A stretch of DNA of 64,000 nucleotides from Spirochaeta cellobiosiphila DSM 17781 (GCF_000426705.1 NZ_KE384556.1:118876-182875), one strand, 5' to 3'; numbered from the stretch's first letter, positions 7,883-17,674 are shown. Numbers and translations: made by a program. The notes: a model not told the origin generated them from the letters alone.

Positions 7883-8421
7883 ATAACGATGTCTTTATCC
7901 GTGATCGGTTCCCAAAAGCTTTTAGAGATATCAATGGTTTGACCAATCTGAAACCGTTTCCATGCATTAAATGTACGTTCAATATGTTTTATATGACCAA
8001 ACAAATGAAGGGCATACGTCTTAAGAACAATATCAAGAGTCATTTTGCCAACTTCAGGATGGATGACATATTTATCCCAATCTTCCTCTTTCCTTTTATT
8101 TAAGAAATCAAGTAAATATTTGCGGTAAGTATCCATCAGATTAAGAGCTGTATCTAAGTCTGTATTCATATAATCCAATCTCAGACCCCACACAGTTTCA
8201 TCATAAACAGGAATGGTAGCACCAGGTTCTGCTACTGTTTTACGAAAGCGAAGGTATCCATTAAGATCTGCATCAACAGCATGAATGGCAATCTCCTGAA
8301 TACTCCATCGATCCGGTCCTGGCTGGTATATCATAGCTTCTTCAGGTATGGACGCCAGTAACTGTCTAAGGCGAAAAGGTCCTTCTTTGTATAATTGCAA
8401 ATAAGTATCCCTATCACTCAT
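7879..8421 (-). CDS. DinB/YfiT-family putative metal-dependent protein
   Basis: A 180-residue four-helix-bundle protein of the DinB superfamily, closest in motifs to the YfiT/BstA-like branch. Candidate metal ligands are the histidine in WSIQEIAIHAVD and the pair in HLFGHIKHIER near the C-terminus; YDETVWGLRLDY is also typical of this branch. Relatives bind a divalent metal and some are thiol (bacillithiol-type) transferases; the substrate here is unknown. The start at 8421 is chosen over the ATG at 8427 because AGGAGG ends only two bases before the latter but eight before the former. It stands alone between convergent and divergent neighbours. Confidence 0.82.
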   Translation of the reverse strand: MSDRDTYLQLYKEGPFRLRQLLASIPEEAMIYQPGPDRWSIQEIAIHAVDADLNGYLRFRKTVAEPGATIPVYDETVWGLRLDYMNTDLDTALNLMDTYRKYLLDFLNKRKEEDWDKYVIHPEVGKMTLDIVLKTYALHLFGHIKHIERTFNAWKRFQIGQTIDISKSFWEPITDKDIVI

Positions 8422-8508
8422 TAACATGACCTCCTATATTACAATATAACTCATGATATAACCTTATAGGATTAACTGACTAGTAGAACTATCCCTATAT
8501 GCTCAATA

Positions 8509-9990
8509 TTAATCCATTGTCTCTGCACGGAAGGCTTGAATCGGAAATCCATAATTTGAAATTAACATAGTAGCTATTGCTTGATCTATGGTAGACCAAT
8601 TAATGAACTCATCATGGCCTTCAACTAAATAATGAATTGGTGTACGCCCCCTTCCAATATCTGTGGAATTAAGATCACCGTATTCATAAAATTCCTTAAC
8701 TATTCCAGATTCTACTTTTAAAAGGTAGTTTGGTTGCTTTTCATTCAATAGACCTCTTTCAATTAAGATATAATAGTTATCCTTCATGCTGATAGTATCT
8801 ACATAATAGTCAGAAGACCTCTTGGATTCTTGACTCCACAAAGCTTTACCAGAACCTAGGTCCAACATAATTAATCGATCTCCCAATAGAAGGGGATGAT
8901 ACCTGGAAATCGATTGATAGAAAGTCGAAGCATAAGGATAAGCTTTAATAAGGGAATTGGGTATATTATATGGAAAAGGAAGGAATGGACGATTATAAAT
9001 TCTCGACCAGTTAAAACTTTCCTTTTCTCCTAAAGTGTAAGTCCAAAGTAATTCTCCTTCCAGTGAATAGGCATTCAGACAATTTTTATCTCTTTCATTA
9101 ACCATGGGAATAACAATAGAATCCTTTGTTAACAAAGTAGGATATAGAAGCGATTGGTAGTATTCTTCAGTAAAAAAAAAGGTTGAACTCTTTATATAAG
9201 GACTCAAATGATAACTTACTGTGTTAGATAATTGAAATAGAATCTTTTTTTCACCTGCCCAAGAGGATTGGTTAATCTCAATATGATCATTATTAAAGTA
9301 GAGCCATATCAAATGATCATCATGGATAAAAACTGGAGAAGAACAATTCTCCTGCCACATAGCTCCATCAGACTTGGAATAAACATAAAAAGACTGTAAC
9401 TGTCCATTATGTAACAATAGGTATTCGTCATTTTGTAAGACTAAAGCAACCTGAGGAGGACTATATTCTGACCATAGGATACGGCCATCTTTTCTATCTA
9501 GACAATACAAAGAAGGAACGGTCTCATCATATGCCTGTTTATTATGAATATAAATATGGGAAGTATCACTTATGGAATAGAAATAGTCTTGTGTCACCCC
9601 CACAGGAAGAGAAGTTTCCCATAATAAAACTCCATCTTCAATATTTAAAGCAACCTGCTGTCTAGCTAACTCTCCATGACTGTCTACTGGATTCGTAATG
9701 GGAAAACAAACTATTCCATTCTTTGCTTCATAAGCTGATATGGGAACAGCCACGTTATCTAGATAAGGTGTTGAATCTAAAAGAACATTCTGCCAAAGGA
9801 TCTCATTATTATTAATCCGCTGGACACTTATTTTATTATGATCTCTATTGGGATTAGTCATCCAGCGAATAATAGAATTATCTTCCAATTTTATTTCCCG
9901 GAAGGTATCATCACCATATAGAGGATGAGCAAGAAGTAAAATAATGATACACCCTAAGAAGTGTAATTTGATTTTATAAACCGAAATCAT
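8509..9990 (-). CDS. PQQ-like beta-propeller protein, exported (second of a tandem pair)
   Basis: A 493-residue protein with an N-terminal signal or anchor (about residues 7-25, ending HPLYGDD). Propeller blades are marked by repeated hydrophobic-W positions: NEILWQN, VLLWETSLP, RILWSEY, ELLWTYTLG and KALWSQES. This is the PQQ/BamB-like repeat pattern, without evidence that PQQ is bound. The start overlaps the upstream paralogue by 17 bp, implying co-translation. The C-terminal ~60 residues (GRGRTPIHYLVEGH onward) lie outside the obvious repeats. Function unknown; a scaffold or surface-protein role is a guess. Confidence 0.7.
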   Translation of the reverse strand: MISVYKIKLHFLGCIIILLLAHPLYGDDTFREIKLEDNSIIRWMTNPNRDHNKISVQRINNNEILWQNVLLDSTPYLDNVAVPISAYEAKNGIVCFPITNPVDSHGELARQQVALNIEDGVLLWETSLPVGVTQDYFYSISDTSHIYIHNKQAYDETVPSLYCLDRKDGRILWSEYSPPQVALVLQNDEYLLLHNGQLQSFYVYSKSDGAMWQENCSSPVFIHDDHLIWLYFNNDHIEINQSSWAGEKKILFQLSNTVSYHLSPYIKSSTFFFTEEYYQSLLYPTLLTKDSIVIPMVNERDKNCLNAYSLEGELLWTYTLGEKESFNWSRIYNRPFLPFPYNIPNSLIKAYPYASTFYQSISRYHPLLLGDRLIMLDLGSGKALWSQESKRSSDYYVDTISMKDNYYILIERGLLNEKQPNYLLKVESGIVKEFYEYGDLNSTDIGRGRTPIHYLVEGHDEFINWSTIDQAIATMLISNYGFPIQAFRAETMD

Positions 9991-11518
9991 TAAACATATC
10001 CTTCCTTATATCTTCCACTGAAAAACTTTTCTTATCCTTACCTTCCAGATATCCTGTTGTAATATCAAAAAAAACATTTCTACTTAGTGGGATAATAGAA
10101 GAAGCTTTCGAACTAAGAGCATAGGTTTTTATTTGTTGTGGAAAATATAGATATTCATTGCTATTCTCATGTCCTCGAGCTAGCCGAACCCAGGAAAGTA
10201 TTTCACCAGTATTCCCATCAATTCCCATAATAGAATGGGACTCCTCATATCGATTACCAGGAACATACAGGTACATATAATAATAGGGATAGCGAAAGTG
10301 ATTTAATTCACTCACTTCATTGATTACTTCATTACGGGGAAGATAAACCCCCTTACTTTGCCACGCGATTTCACCTTTATCCAAATTAATCACAAGATGT
10401 TTCAACCTATCATTATCTTCTGTAAAACTTTGAGAAGAAGATTCCCTAAGAACAAAAGGAACGTAAGGTGTTCTAAAATAAGGAGAGCCCCCGACGAGAG
10501 GACTACTTTTATAGTATCGAGAGATACTGGGGGTCAACCAATAATAATGAGCAGGTAAGGGAAGCTCCCATTTCTTTGCTCCTGTGTTTATATCCAGGGC
10601 TTTTAAATACATGCGGCTATCATCTACCCAAGGATATAGTAAACTTTCCTTATATAAGAATATTGATGATTCTGGTGTCACCGCTTTCTTGTGTAGAGAC
10701 TCAAGTAAAGGTAGATCATATTTGGTTGATATTTGTCCAGTTCTTAAATCAAGAGCATTAAGAACAATATTTCCAGAAGTATTATTTCTTGGATAATAGT
10801 ATAGATCATCCTTAAGAACACCAACATCATCTATAGAGAAGTTTAGGCAGGAGCCATCATCCTTCTTAATAGCAGTTAGTTCTATGTTTTGATCCTCCCT
10901 GCTATGAAAAACAATCCAATGATCGTTTTGAAAGGGCAATTGCTTTTCATAAAGGGATCTATCAATATCAGAGATTAAAATGCCTTGCCAAAGGATTTGT
11001 AAAGTATCAAAATCAATGGCAGTTATACAAGGATGGCCCTCTTCATTCCTGGATCGGGCGTAAATATTCTGTTTATCATGTAAAAACACCCAGGACATTG
11101 TCTTATTCCTCGGTAAGGGAATGGAAATCTTATCAATCAAATCACCAGTAGATAAATCAAACTTAAAGATTTCCATTTTGTCCTTAGGAAGCATTACACT
11201 GATTTGATTGTTCTTAATCATTACATCTCGCCGAAAAGATTTTTCATAGAGAAAACTATTGGCTAATAGAGAACCGAAACTATCAACGTTGTATTTCCAT
11301 ATAATGCCCTTATCTATATGGTTAAGAGCAATAAATTTTTTATCAGTTCTTCTACTCCATTCTTGGGTTACCAAGACAAGGGAACGTTCTTTATCAATGG
11401 GGATTAAGGTAGATACATAATAATTAGAATAGATAAACCCCTTATAGATGATAAAAAAAACACCTATTAGCAGTAAAGGAACAATAACATATCGGACTTT
11501 ATATTTTTTCCCTTTCAT
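9974..11518 (-). CDS. PQQ-like beta-propeller protein, membrane-anchored (first of a tandem pair)
   Basis: A 514-residue protein with one N-terminal membrane segment (about residues 10-28, VIVPLLLIGVFFII) after a KGKKYK basic start, so the bulk is outside the cytoplasmic membrane. Blade-like repeats include GIIWKYN, QILWQGIL, AKKWELPL and EIAWQSK. It precedes and overlaps a paralogue of similar length and layout, so the two probably form a pair from an old duplication. No enzymatic motif is seen. A BamB-like role is possible from fold alone, but the length and pairing differ from BamB. Confidence 0.68.
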   Translation of the reverse strand: MKGKKYKVRYVIVPLLLIGVFFIIYKGFIYSNYYVSTLIPIDKERSLVLVTQEWSRRTDKKFIALNHIDKGIIWKYNVDSFGSLLANSFLYEKSFRRDVMIKNNQISVMLPKDKMEIFKFDLSTGDLIDKISIPLPRNKTMSWVFLHDKQNIYARSRNEEGHPCITAIDFDTLQILWQGILISDIDRSLYEKQLPFQNDHWIVFHSREDQNIELTAIKKDDGSCLNFSIDDVGVLKDDLYYYPRNNTSGNIVLNALDLRTGQISTKYDLPLLESLHKKAVTPESSIFLYKESLLYPWVDDSRMYLKALDINTGAKKWELPLPAHYYWLTPSISRYYKSSPLVGGSPYFRTPYVPFVLRESSSQSFTEDNDRLKHLVINLDKGEIAWQSKGVYLPRNEVINEVSELNHFRYPYYYMYLYVPGNRYEESHSIMGIDGNTGEILSWVRLARGHENSNEYLYFPQQIKTYALSSKASSIIPLSRNVFFDITTGYLEGKDKKSFSVEDIRKDMFNDFGL

Positions 11519-11589
11519 AATGAACTTAACTTTAGCACACTCAAGTATTAAATACTAAGGACTACATAAAAAACTGAATTATCAGTCAA

Positions 11590-12360
11590 TCAGGTAAAAG
11601 CCAATTCAACTGTAATTGACAAACCTTGATTCCAATCAAGAAGAACGTGTTTGGCCTCATGTTCCTGTCCGATAATGCACTCTATAGTTTTAGAGTCTTC
11701 ATTAATTTGAGCAATCTGACACACAGAACCGGGACGTAAACCAGCCTCATCTAAATGACGTAGCAATAGAGGATTATCATCAGGAACGCTTGTTATCCGT
11801 AATAATTGATTTGGCTTCATTTGGAGAAGACGAATATTATGTTGAGGAGGAAGATATAAATCTTCATCGGGAATAGGGGCCCCATGAGGATCAAACTGTG
11901 GATGATCGAGAAGCTCAGCCATCTTATTGGTGAAGTGAGGCGATATAGCATGTTGAAGCCGTAGAGCTTCATCATGAACTTCATCCCAGGCAAAGCCCAT
12001 GATGTCATGTAAGAATAACTCTAAAAGTCGATGATTCCTAAGAGCCTGTAAAGCTTCCCTTCTTCCTGCTGTCGTTAATATCACACCTTGGTGTTTCTGA
12101 TACTCAACCAAAGGAGGATCTACTTCTGCCATCTTTTTTAACATGGAGGTGACAGAGGATTGTTTGACATTCATCTTGTCTGCAATATGCTTGGTACTCA
12201 CTCTCATGATACGTCCTGAGGTTTGATCACTGAGATCAAAAATCAAAAGAAGATACTCTTCCATAGCAGAACTAATTTTTTTCTGGTCACGAACCCGGAA
12301 GTGAGGCTCTCTGTCCTCACTCCCTTCTAATATAGAAAAATCAAGGATTTCAGAACACAT
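11590..12360 (-). CDS. DtxR/MntR-family metal-dependent regulator
   Basis: A 256-residue soluble regulator expected to bind Fe(II) or Mn(II) and repress metal uptake. It shows the winged helix (ISSAMEEYLLLIFDL, IADKMNVKQSSVTSMLKKM, TTAGRREAL), the dimerisation and metal region (HRLLELFLHD, RLQHAISPHF, HPQFDPHGAPIP), and a C-terminal SH3/FeoA-like domain (LLRHLDEAGLRPGSVCQI). It is the last gene of the feo-like operon. The start at 12360 is chosen because its ATG shares a base with the permease stop (TAATG), the coupling used elsewhere in this operon; the longer frame to 12447 adds a Cys-rich stretch foreign to the family. Confidence 0.88.
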   Translation of the reverse strand: MCSEILDFSILEGSEDREPHFRVRDQKKISSAMEEYLLLIFDLSDQTSGRIMRVSTKHIADKMNVKQSSVTSMLKKMAEVDPPLVEYQKHQGVILTTAGRREALQALRNHRLLELFLHDIMGFAWDEVHDEALRLQHAISPHFTNKMAELLDHPQFDPHGAPIPDEDLYLPPQHNIRLLQMKPNQLLRITSVPDDNPLLLRHLDEAGLRPGSVCQIAQINEDSKTIECIIGQEHEAKHVLLDWNQGLSITVELAFT

Positions 12361-13781
12361 TAAACTATAAGTCTCCATACCTGTGCGACAACAAAGGTAA
12401 CAACAAAACCCATAGCTAAAGGCAATAAAGCTGCTAATGCAGTCCACTTCTTACTCTTTGTTTCCTTGTATATTGTGTAGATCGTTGTACTACAGGGATT
12501 ATGAATTAAACTAAACAACATTAAGTTTATAGCGGTTAGCAATGTCCATCCTCCTGCTTGGAACAAACTCATCATAGTATTTTGAGAATCTAATTCAAAC
12601 ATGACACCAGCACCAGCACCAACCCCATTAACGCCAGTGACAAGAACTGTTAACATCAATACCGTTGGGATCACAATTTCATTAGCCGGAATAGCCACAA
12701 TATAAGCGAGAAGAATCACTCCATTAAGTCCAAGAACTAATCCCAGAGGATTAAGAAAATTAATCAAATGTAAAGCAATGCTTTCTCCACCAATATGAAT
12801 ATTAGACACCAGCCAAATAGCAGCACCCGCAGGAGCGGCAAAAACAATGGCCCTCCAAAGGACAATAATGGTTCTATCGATGATAGAAGTATATAAGGTT
12901 TGCCAAATCCGTGGTGGACGATAAGGTGGAAGCTCAAGACTAAAAGTCGATTTCTCACCTCTTAAGACTGTTTTTGAGAGAAACAGGGAAACTAAAAAAG
13001 TCAGGAAGACCCCTAAAAGAGCTACAGCAACAACAGCACCAGCAGACACAACCCCTGCCCATAAGGGAGGAACCATAGCCCCGATAAATAAGGATGCGAT
13101 TAATATTTGTGTGGGCCATCGACCATTACAAAGTGCGAAGTTATTAGTAATAATAGCGATTAACCTTTCTCTTGGGCTATCAATCACTCTGGTAGCGACA
13201 ACACCTGCAGCATTACAACCGAATCCCATGGTCATACTTAAAGCTTGTTTACCGTGTCCACCAGCTTTACTAAACATGGAATCAAGATTAAAAGCCACTC
13301 TGGGAAGATAGCCTAAATCCTCTAATAAAGTAAAAAGAGGAAAAAATATAGCCATTGGGGGAAGCATGACACTTATGACCCAAGCGGTTGCCATATACAC
13401 ACCATCAATCAAAAATCCACTTAACCACCAGGGCATTCCTATTATCTGTGCCAGACTCTTTAATGCAGGATGGATTTTATCCAAAAAGAGATTCGCCAAT
13501 AAACCAGAAGGGACATTGGCCCCGCTGATGGTTAACCAAAAGACAGCCGCTAACATTAATATCATAATGGGGAAACCCCAAACCCGGCTGGTTATGATCT
13601 TATCGACTGTCCTATCAATGTAAAAACGAGGTTTTTCATCAGGACGAGTTACGGCTTTGTCCGCAATTTTTGTCGCATTACGATACAATTCTTCACTTAC
13701 CTTCTCATGGAAATTATTACCCAATTCCCAACGAAGATTATCTGCTTTATCTAATAGAGCCTGAAAATTATCACTACTCAT
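12360..13781 (-). CDS. feoB: FeoB-like permease half, without GTPase domain
   Basis: A 473-residue polytopic inner-membrane protein corresponding to the transport part of FeoB. It has a gate-like segment ([24 protein letters not shown]) and [23 protein letters not shown] followed by [12 protein letters not shown]. In ordinary FeoB the corresponding motifs are GCNVPA and CSARLP; here both are changed, though the cysteines remain. Its GTPase is encoded separately just upstream, with a TAATG stop/start overlap. Substrate is probably Fe(II), but Mn(II) is possible because divergent FeoB proteins such as P. gingivalis FeoB2 move manganese. Confidence 0.85.
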   Translation of the reverse strand: MSSDNFQALLDKADNLRWELGNNFHEKVSEELYRNATKIADKAVTRPDEKPRFYIDRTVDKIITSRVWGFPIMILMLAAVFWLTISGANVPSGLLANLFLDKIHPALKSLAQIIGMPWWLSGFLIDGVYMATAWVISVMLPPMAIFFPLFTLLEDLGYLPRVAFNLDSMFSKAGGHGKQALSMTMGFGCNAAGVVATRVIDSPRERLIAIITNNFALCNGRWPTQILIASLFIGAMVPPLWAGVVSAGAVVAVALLGVFLTFLVSLFLSKTVLRGEKSTFSLELPPYRPPRIWQTLYTSIIDRTIIVLWRAIVFAAPAGAAIWLVSNIHIGGESIALHLINFLNPLGLVLGLNGVILLAYIVAIPANEIVIPTVLMLTVLVTGVNGVGAGAGVMFELDSQNTMMSLFQAGGWTLLTAINLMLFSLIHNPCSTTIYTIYKETKSKKWTALAALLPLAMGFVVTFVVAQVWRLIV

Positions 13782-14623
13782 TACTGATGTCCTATCACTT
13801 GTATTTGGTGACTTCGGTCTGAAGTATCCCCCCTGTTTAGATCACCTAACTCACCGGAACGGAGAGCTTCAATGATTTTGGCATCCCCATCTAATACCCT
13901 AACAGCAACCCAACGGGGATTGGGAATATCAGGATAATCCTTATGTATTTGTTCCGTCACCTCATCAATAGCATGTTTGATCTGGGGCGTCTCATATTTA
14001 ACTCTAAAAGGTTTTGATTCTATTTGACCTTTGGCCATTTGTGCTATGGTACTCAATAACTCGGGAACACCTTCATTTTTACGAGCTGACATGGGAATAA
14101 CCGGGACACCAAGATCTCTTGCCAAACTTCTTGTATCAACAACTAAACCATGACGCTTAGCTTCATCCATTAAGTTACAGGCGACTATAACATGATTGGT
14201 AATCTCCTGAACTTGAAGAACAAGGTTTAAATTTCTTTCCAACCTTGTTGCATCCACTACGACTATAGTTACATCAGGTTTCCCGAATAAGATAAAATCT
14301 CTAGCAATCTCCTCATCAAGACTTGTTGCCAATAAAGAGTATGTTCCAGGCAAATCTACAATCTTATATTTAGCACCATCAAGGCTAAAAGCCCCCTCAG
14401 CTCGACTTACAGTCTTACCAGGCCAGTTACCAGTATGCTGGCGTAACCCGGTTAGAGAATTAAAAACAGTACTTTTTCCAGTATTGGGATTCCCTGCTAA
14501 AGCGACAACATAATCACTTTCATCCATCTTGACGCCTAAACGTTTTAATCCTTCAGAGGAATAGGCTGGACAAGAAGCACAAGCATCGGGTGTCCCGGGG
14601 ATAATTTTCTCTTTAGAACTCAT
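13781..14623 (-). CDS. feoB: FeoB GTPase half, stand-alone
   Basis: A 280-residue cytoplasmic G-protein domain: G1 GNPNTGKS (44-51), switch-region [16 protein letters not shown]3 DLPGTYS, G4 NLMDE, G5 PMSARK, then a helical GDI-like region. An N-terminal CASC pair (Cys15, Cys18) precedes the G domain and could bind metal. In most bacteria this domain is fused to the FeoB membrane part; here it ends at residue 280 and the permease starts on the overlapping ATG. Its own start overlaps the upstream gene (ATGA). Split FeoB is known elsewhere, for example in Carboxydothermus. The split is unlikely to be a sequencing artefact because both halves have coupled start signals. Confidence 0.9.
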   Translation of the reverse strand: MSSKEKIIPGTPDACASCPAYSSEGLKRLGVKMDESDYVVALAGNPNTGKSTVFNSLTGLRQHTGNWPGKTVSRAEGAFSLDGAKYKIVDLPGTYSLLATSLDEEIARDFILFGKPDVTIVVVDATRLERNLNLVLQVQEITNHVIVACNLMDEAKRHGLVVDTRSLARDLGVPVIPMSARKNEGVPELLSTIAQMAKGQIESKPFRVKYETPQIKHAIDEVTEQIHKDYPDIPNPRWVAVRVLDGDAKIIEALRSGELGDLNRGDTSDRSHQIQVIGHQ

Positions 14624-15681
14624 AGGATAACCTCCTTTTTAGGTTCTTCTTCATAATCACTAGCCATAATCTGTTCAGCCTGGTTTTTCCGAATGGCAAT
14701 CAGTGTTCCTCTTATCCGAAAAGCCATCGGATCTCCTGAGGAACTAACTAGTTCTTTCTCAACAACTGTACCTGGCAAAAAACCCAAATCCATCAACCGT
14801 CTTCTATCTGTACCACTAATTTTAGGAGATATACCTATGATTTTACAGAATGCTCCCTGAGCATAGGACGCTAAGTCCTTTGTAGGGATTTTCTTCTTTT
14901 TTTCCCTATCCTGGATATCACAAACATTACTGAGATGAACATTAGATGCCAATATAGGGGATAGTATATGCTCATCATCACCAGCCCAGAATTTGATCTT
15001 GCGACTATCTTTATCGATGATATGAACTTCTAAACCAGGGTAAAGGCCCTCAGCAGTCAATTGGCTGTACACTTCCTTTGGTTCATCCTCCAAATGCACA
15101 ATTACACCGACCTGTCCATTAGATAAATCGTTCATTGATAGAACATTATCATAGCTCTTCATTGTTCCCCGAGCATTCGGAATAGGATCACCATGAGGGT
15201 CCAGTATAGGATAGTTAAGTTCCTTTTCTATAGTTTCGATATCTTTTTCAGTTAGTTTATGCTCAGCAAAATCTGCCTTTTCATGCCATTCTGATTCCTT
15301 ATAGCCCGAATACTCAGCCATATATGTTTCATACAAACGATGGGCTCGAATCATACGCAAGCCGTAGGACAAACCATCAGGACTTAATTTAAATTGGGAA
15401 TTATCCATCATCAAAAGCTGTTGATTGATAAGCTTTGTAACAATACGTCCCGCTTCCGCCTCGGAAACATTCAAAACAGCAGCCGTACCTTTTATACTGG
15501 AGATATCTCCTTCAAGTTCACAATTGGCAAAATACTTAAGGGCATCTTCCATACGAACCCTATCATTCAAGGCTAAACCCTTTCTTAATTGCCAGAACCA
15601 ACCCTTCTCATGTCTGAAAAACAGAACACCCAGAAGGACTAGAAGAAGAAATATAACCAGAGCAAGTATAGATTCAAACAT
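14620..15681 (-). CDS. Membrane-tethered DtxR-FeoA fusion protein
   Basis: A 353-residue protein with one transmembrane helix at residues 4-23 (ESILALVIFLLLVLLGVLFF). It is followed by a DtxR-type winged helix (about 45-105, TAAVLNVSEAEAGRIVTKLI), a DtxR dimerisation/metal region (HRLYETYMAEYSG, FAEHKLTEKD, DPHGDPIP), and two SH3/FeoA-type domains (about 180-265 and 285-345, DRRRLMDLGFLPGTVV). It leads the operon, so it likely supplies the FeoA function to the split FeoB while carrying a metal-sensing HTH at the membrane. The start at 15681 (ATG) is preceded by AGGAG; the longer frame to 15702 would need a TTG inside the operator. Confidence 0.85.
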   Translation of the reverse strand: MFESILALVIFLLLVLLGVLFFRHEKGWFWQLRKGLALNDRVRMEDALKYFANCELEGDISSIKGTAAVLNVSEAEAGRIVTKLINQQLLMMDNSQFKLSPDGLSYGLRMIRAHRLYETYMAEYSGYKESEWHEKADFAEHKLTEKDIETIEKELNYPILDPHGDPIPNARGTMKSYDNVLSMNDLSNGQVGVIVHLEDEPKEVYSQLTAEGLYPGLEVHIIDKDSRKIKFWAGDDEHILSPILASNVHLSNVCDIQDREKKKKIPTKDLASYAQGAFCKIIGISPKISGTDRRRLMDLGFLPGTVVEKELVSSSGDPMAFRIRGTLIAIRKNQAEQIMASDYEEEPKKEVIL

Positions 15682-15701
15682 ACATTCTCCTAATAACCTC
15701 A

Positions 15702-15727
15702 AAATAATTAGACACGTCTAATTATTT
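15702..15727. promoter_or_regulatory. DtxR-type metal box of the feo-like operon
   Basis: Two perfect 12-bp arms (AAATAATTAGAC and complement) flank AC. The TTAG...CTAA core is the shape of DtxR/IdeR iron boxes. It starts 20 bases upstream of the first gene and touches the -10 box, so regulator binding would block initiation. Confidence 0.75.
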
Positions 15728-15755
15728 ATATAATATGAAACGCATGGTTTGTAAA
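15727..15755 (-). promoter_or_regulatory. Promoter of the feo-like operon
   Basis: On the minus strand, -35 TTTACA (15750-15755), a 17-bp spacer, and -10 TATATA (15727-15732). The inverted repeat begins immediately downstream, over the expected start point. Confidence 0.6.
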
Positions 15756-15889
15756 GCTTTAATTGGGTGATAAGGATTCTGGAATCTATACAAAATAGGC
15801 AGGATATTGGCATTACAGGAAGTCTGGTTGTTAAAACAACTAGTTTAATGATGTTCCTGTGCTGCATGATAACTTTTTATATTTTAAAT

Positions 15890-15917
15890 AAAAAGGAGAG
15901 CTAATAAAAAGCTCTCC
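15890..15917 (-). terminator. Terminator of the DAACS symporter gene
   Basis: On the minus strand GGAGAGCT, a seven-base loop, AGCTCTCC, followed by a T-rich run. Eight perfect pairs lie a few bases after the symporter stop codon. Confidence 0.88.
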
Positions 15918-15927
15918 CTCTTCTGGA

Positions 15928-17271
15928 TTAGGCTGATTCTAATTCCTGTTCATTAAAACTCTTCCTATCAAACTCACCCAACTTGTTACCAACTAATACA
16001 GAAATAACCATATCCCCTGTGACATTAGTAGCCGTTCGGAACATATCAACGAGGAAGTCAACACCCGCAACAAGGCCGATAGCTTCAACAGGCAAGCCAA
16101 CAGTGGTCAAAGTCACAATGGTAAAAGCAGTAGCACCCATAGGAACACCAGCACTTCCCACACTGGCAATAATGGAGACAACAACAATGAGAACATATTG
16201 AACAATAGTCAAATCAATATTGAATGCATTGGCTGCAAAGATAGACACCATGGCAGGAAAGATACCTCCACAGGCATCCATATTCATAACAGCACCAATA
16301 GGACCTACAAAGTTAGCAATACCGGGTGACACTTTTAAGCGATTCTTCATAGTATCAACAGTTAATGTCAGAGTTCCTAAACTAGACCGTGATGTAAAGG
16401 CTAACATCATGGCAGGAGTTGCGGCCTTAAAGAACTTCAAAGGATTAACCTTAGCGCCAAAGAAAAGAAAGGAACTATACACAACAAAGACATGGATGGC
16501 GCAAGCCACAATTATAGCAATAACAAAGAAGCCCAGGTCTGCCAAAGCACCTAAACCAGTATAGGACATCCAATAAGCCATAAGACCAATTACTCCATAG
16601 GGAGTCAAGGCAATAACCATTTTTGTGACACGGATAATAATGGTCAAGTAAGATTCTAAAAACTTTCTAAAAGGCTCTACTTTATCCTTATCCTTTCCAC
16701 TTTCAATAACTCCTGCAACACCGATAAACAATGCAAAAACAACAAGTGGTATCATATTCAAATCAGCAGCAGCTTTAACAGGGCTGGCAGGAATAAATCC
16801 TCTAAATTGTGTGAACAAGTTCACAACAGTATTACTTTCCCGTGATGGAAGTTGATCTGTAGACACCCCCACACCTAAATGAAAAAGAGTTCCTACTATA
16901 ATACCCAGAATACTAGCAATGGTCGCAGTCGTTAGGAAGTATCCAATAGTCCGTCCACCTAAACTTTTGAGCTCTTGCTGGTCCTTAAGCTTAAGTAACC
17001 CACCAATAATGCTCGCTGGGACAAGAGGAACAATAAGCATCTTTAATAAGTCAACATAACCATATCCAACAAGAGAAAACCATCTTCTCGTACTATCTAC
17101 TACAGCTTCATTGCTGAAAAAAAACAAACCTAATCCTAAGGCTCCCCCAAGAATTAATGCCGCAAATACTCGTATAGAAAACTTAAGATGTAATGATTTT
17201 TTGGTAAAGAATATCCCTACAAGCAGTAGGACAAACAGAACTACCCATGTGATTGAATAATTAAATATCAC
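15928..17271 (-). CDS. DAACS-family sodium-coupled symporter, cystine or dicarboxylate/amino-acid type
   Basis: A 447-residue inner-membrane transporter with the glutamate/aspartate:Na symporter architecture: about eight helices and two re-entrant hairpins. It shows the serine-rich hairpin FTSRSSLGTLTLTVD, the NMDACGGIFPAM segment, SVGSAGVPMGATAF in hairpin 2, and FLVDMFRTATNVTGD in TM8. The SVGSAGVP and extended N-terminal helix layout resembles TcyP/YdjN cystine carriers, but substrate is inferred. A GTG start at 17271 is chosen because AGGAGG lies six bases upstream; the TTG at 17277 is too close. It stands alone with its own terminator. Confidence 0.88.
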   Translation of the reverse strand: MIFNYSITWVVLFVLLLVGIFFTKKSLHLKFSIRVFAALILGGALGLGLFFFSNEAVVDSTRRWFSLVGYGYVDLLKMLIVPLVPASIIGGLLKLKDQQELKSLGGRTIGYFLTTATIASILGIIVGTLFHLGVGVSTDQLPSRESNTVVNLFTQFRGFIPASPVKAAADLNMIPLVVFALFIGVAGVIESGKDKDKVEPFRKFLESYLTIIIRVTKMVIALTPYGVIGLMAYWMSYTGLGALADLGFFVIAIIVACAIHVFVVYSSFLFFGAKVNPLKFFKAATPAMMLAFTSRSSLGTLTLTVDTMKNRLKVSPGIANFVGPIGAVMNMDACGGIFPAMVSIFAANAFNIDLTIVQYVLIVVVSIIASVGSAGVPMGATAFTIVTLTTVGLPVEAIGLVAGVDFLVDMFRTATNVTGDMVISVLVGNKLGEFDRKSFNEQELESA

Positions 17272-17346
17272 TAACAACCTCCTAATAATGTCATGAAATA
17301 TGATTTACTTTATCAACATTGTCAAGATAATTAACATTAGATTCCT

Positions 17347-17568
17347 TTATCTCTCGTTTCCATGCTTAAATTGCCCGGTAATTTTCGCAAGAAAGAGCTG
17401 AATCTGATACTCATCAGCCTTATTTTTCAGAACTAACAACTTGTTCACTTCTTCAGATTTGATGGTCATCACAAGCTTTCCCTTATAGAAGACTTGTGCT
17501 TTCTGATCCTTTATTATGTTATAGGAAAATGGTTTATCCTCTCTTAAAATATTACGTTTATCTTCCAA
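17347..17568 (-). CDS. Small hypothetical protein
   Basis: A 73-residue soluble protein I do not recognise, rich in Lys, Glu and Gln, with a possible short beta-hairpin (AQVFYKGKLVMTI) followed by a helix (SEEVNKLLVLKNKADEYQIQLFLAKI). The start is TTG with GAGGAG seven bases upstream, which supports expression. It lies 75 bp upstream of the symporter on the same strand, but the symporter has its own ribosome site and there is no clear link. Confidence 0.55.
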   Translation of the reverse strand: MEDKRNILREDKPFSYNIIKDQKAQVFYKGKLVMTIKSEEVNKLLVLKNKADEYQIQLFLAKITGQFKHGNER

Positions 17569-17674
17569 CTTTGTCTCCTCAAAAATTTAAGTAACACCAA
17601 CTTTTATACAAGGTTTTACAACTATAGGATAAGAAAGAACTGTATGCTAGAATAAAATTACGAGGTAAAAGCTG

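Noticed and set aside
12361..12447. N-terminal extension of the DtxR regulator
   Set aside because: The Cys-rich stretch is out-of-family and lies inside the permease gene; the TAATG coupling supports the start at 12360.
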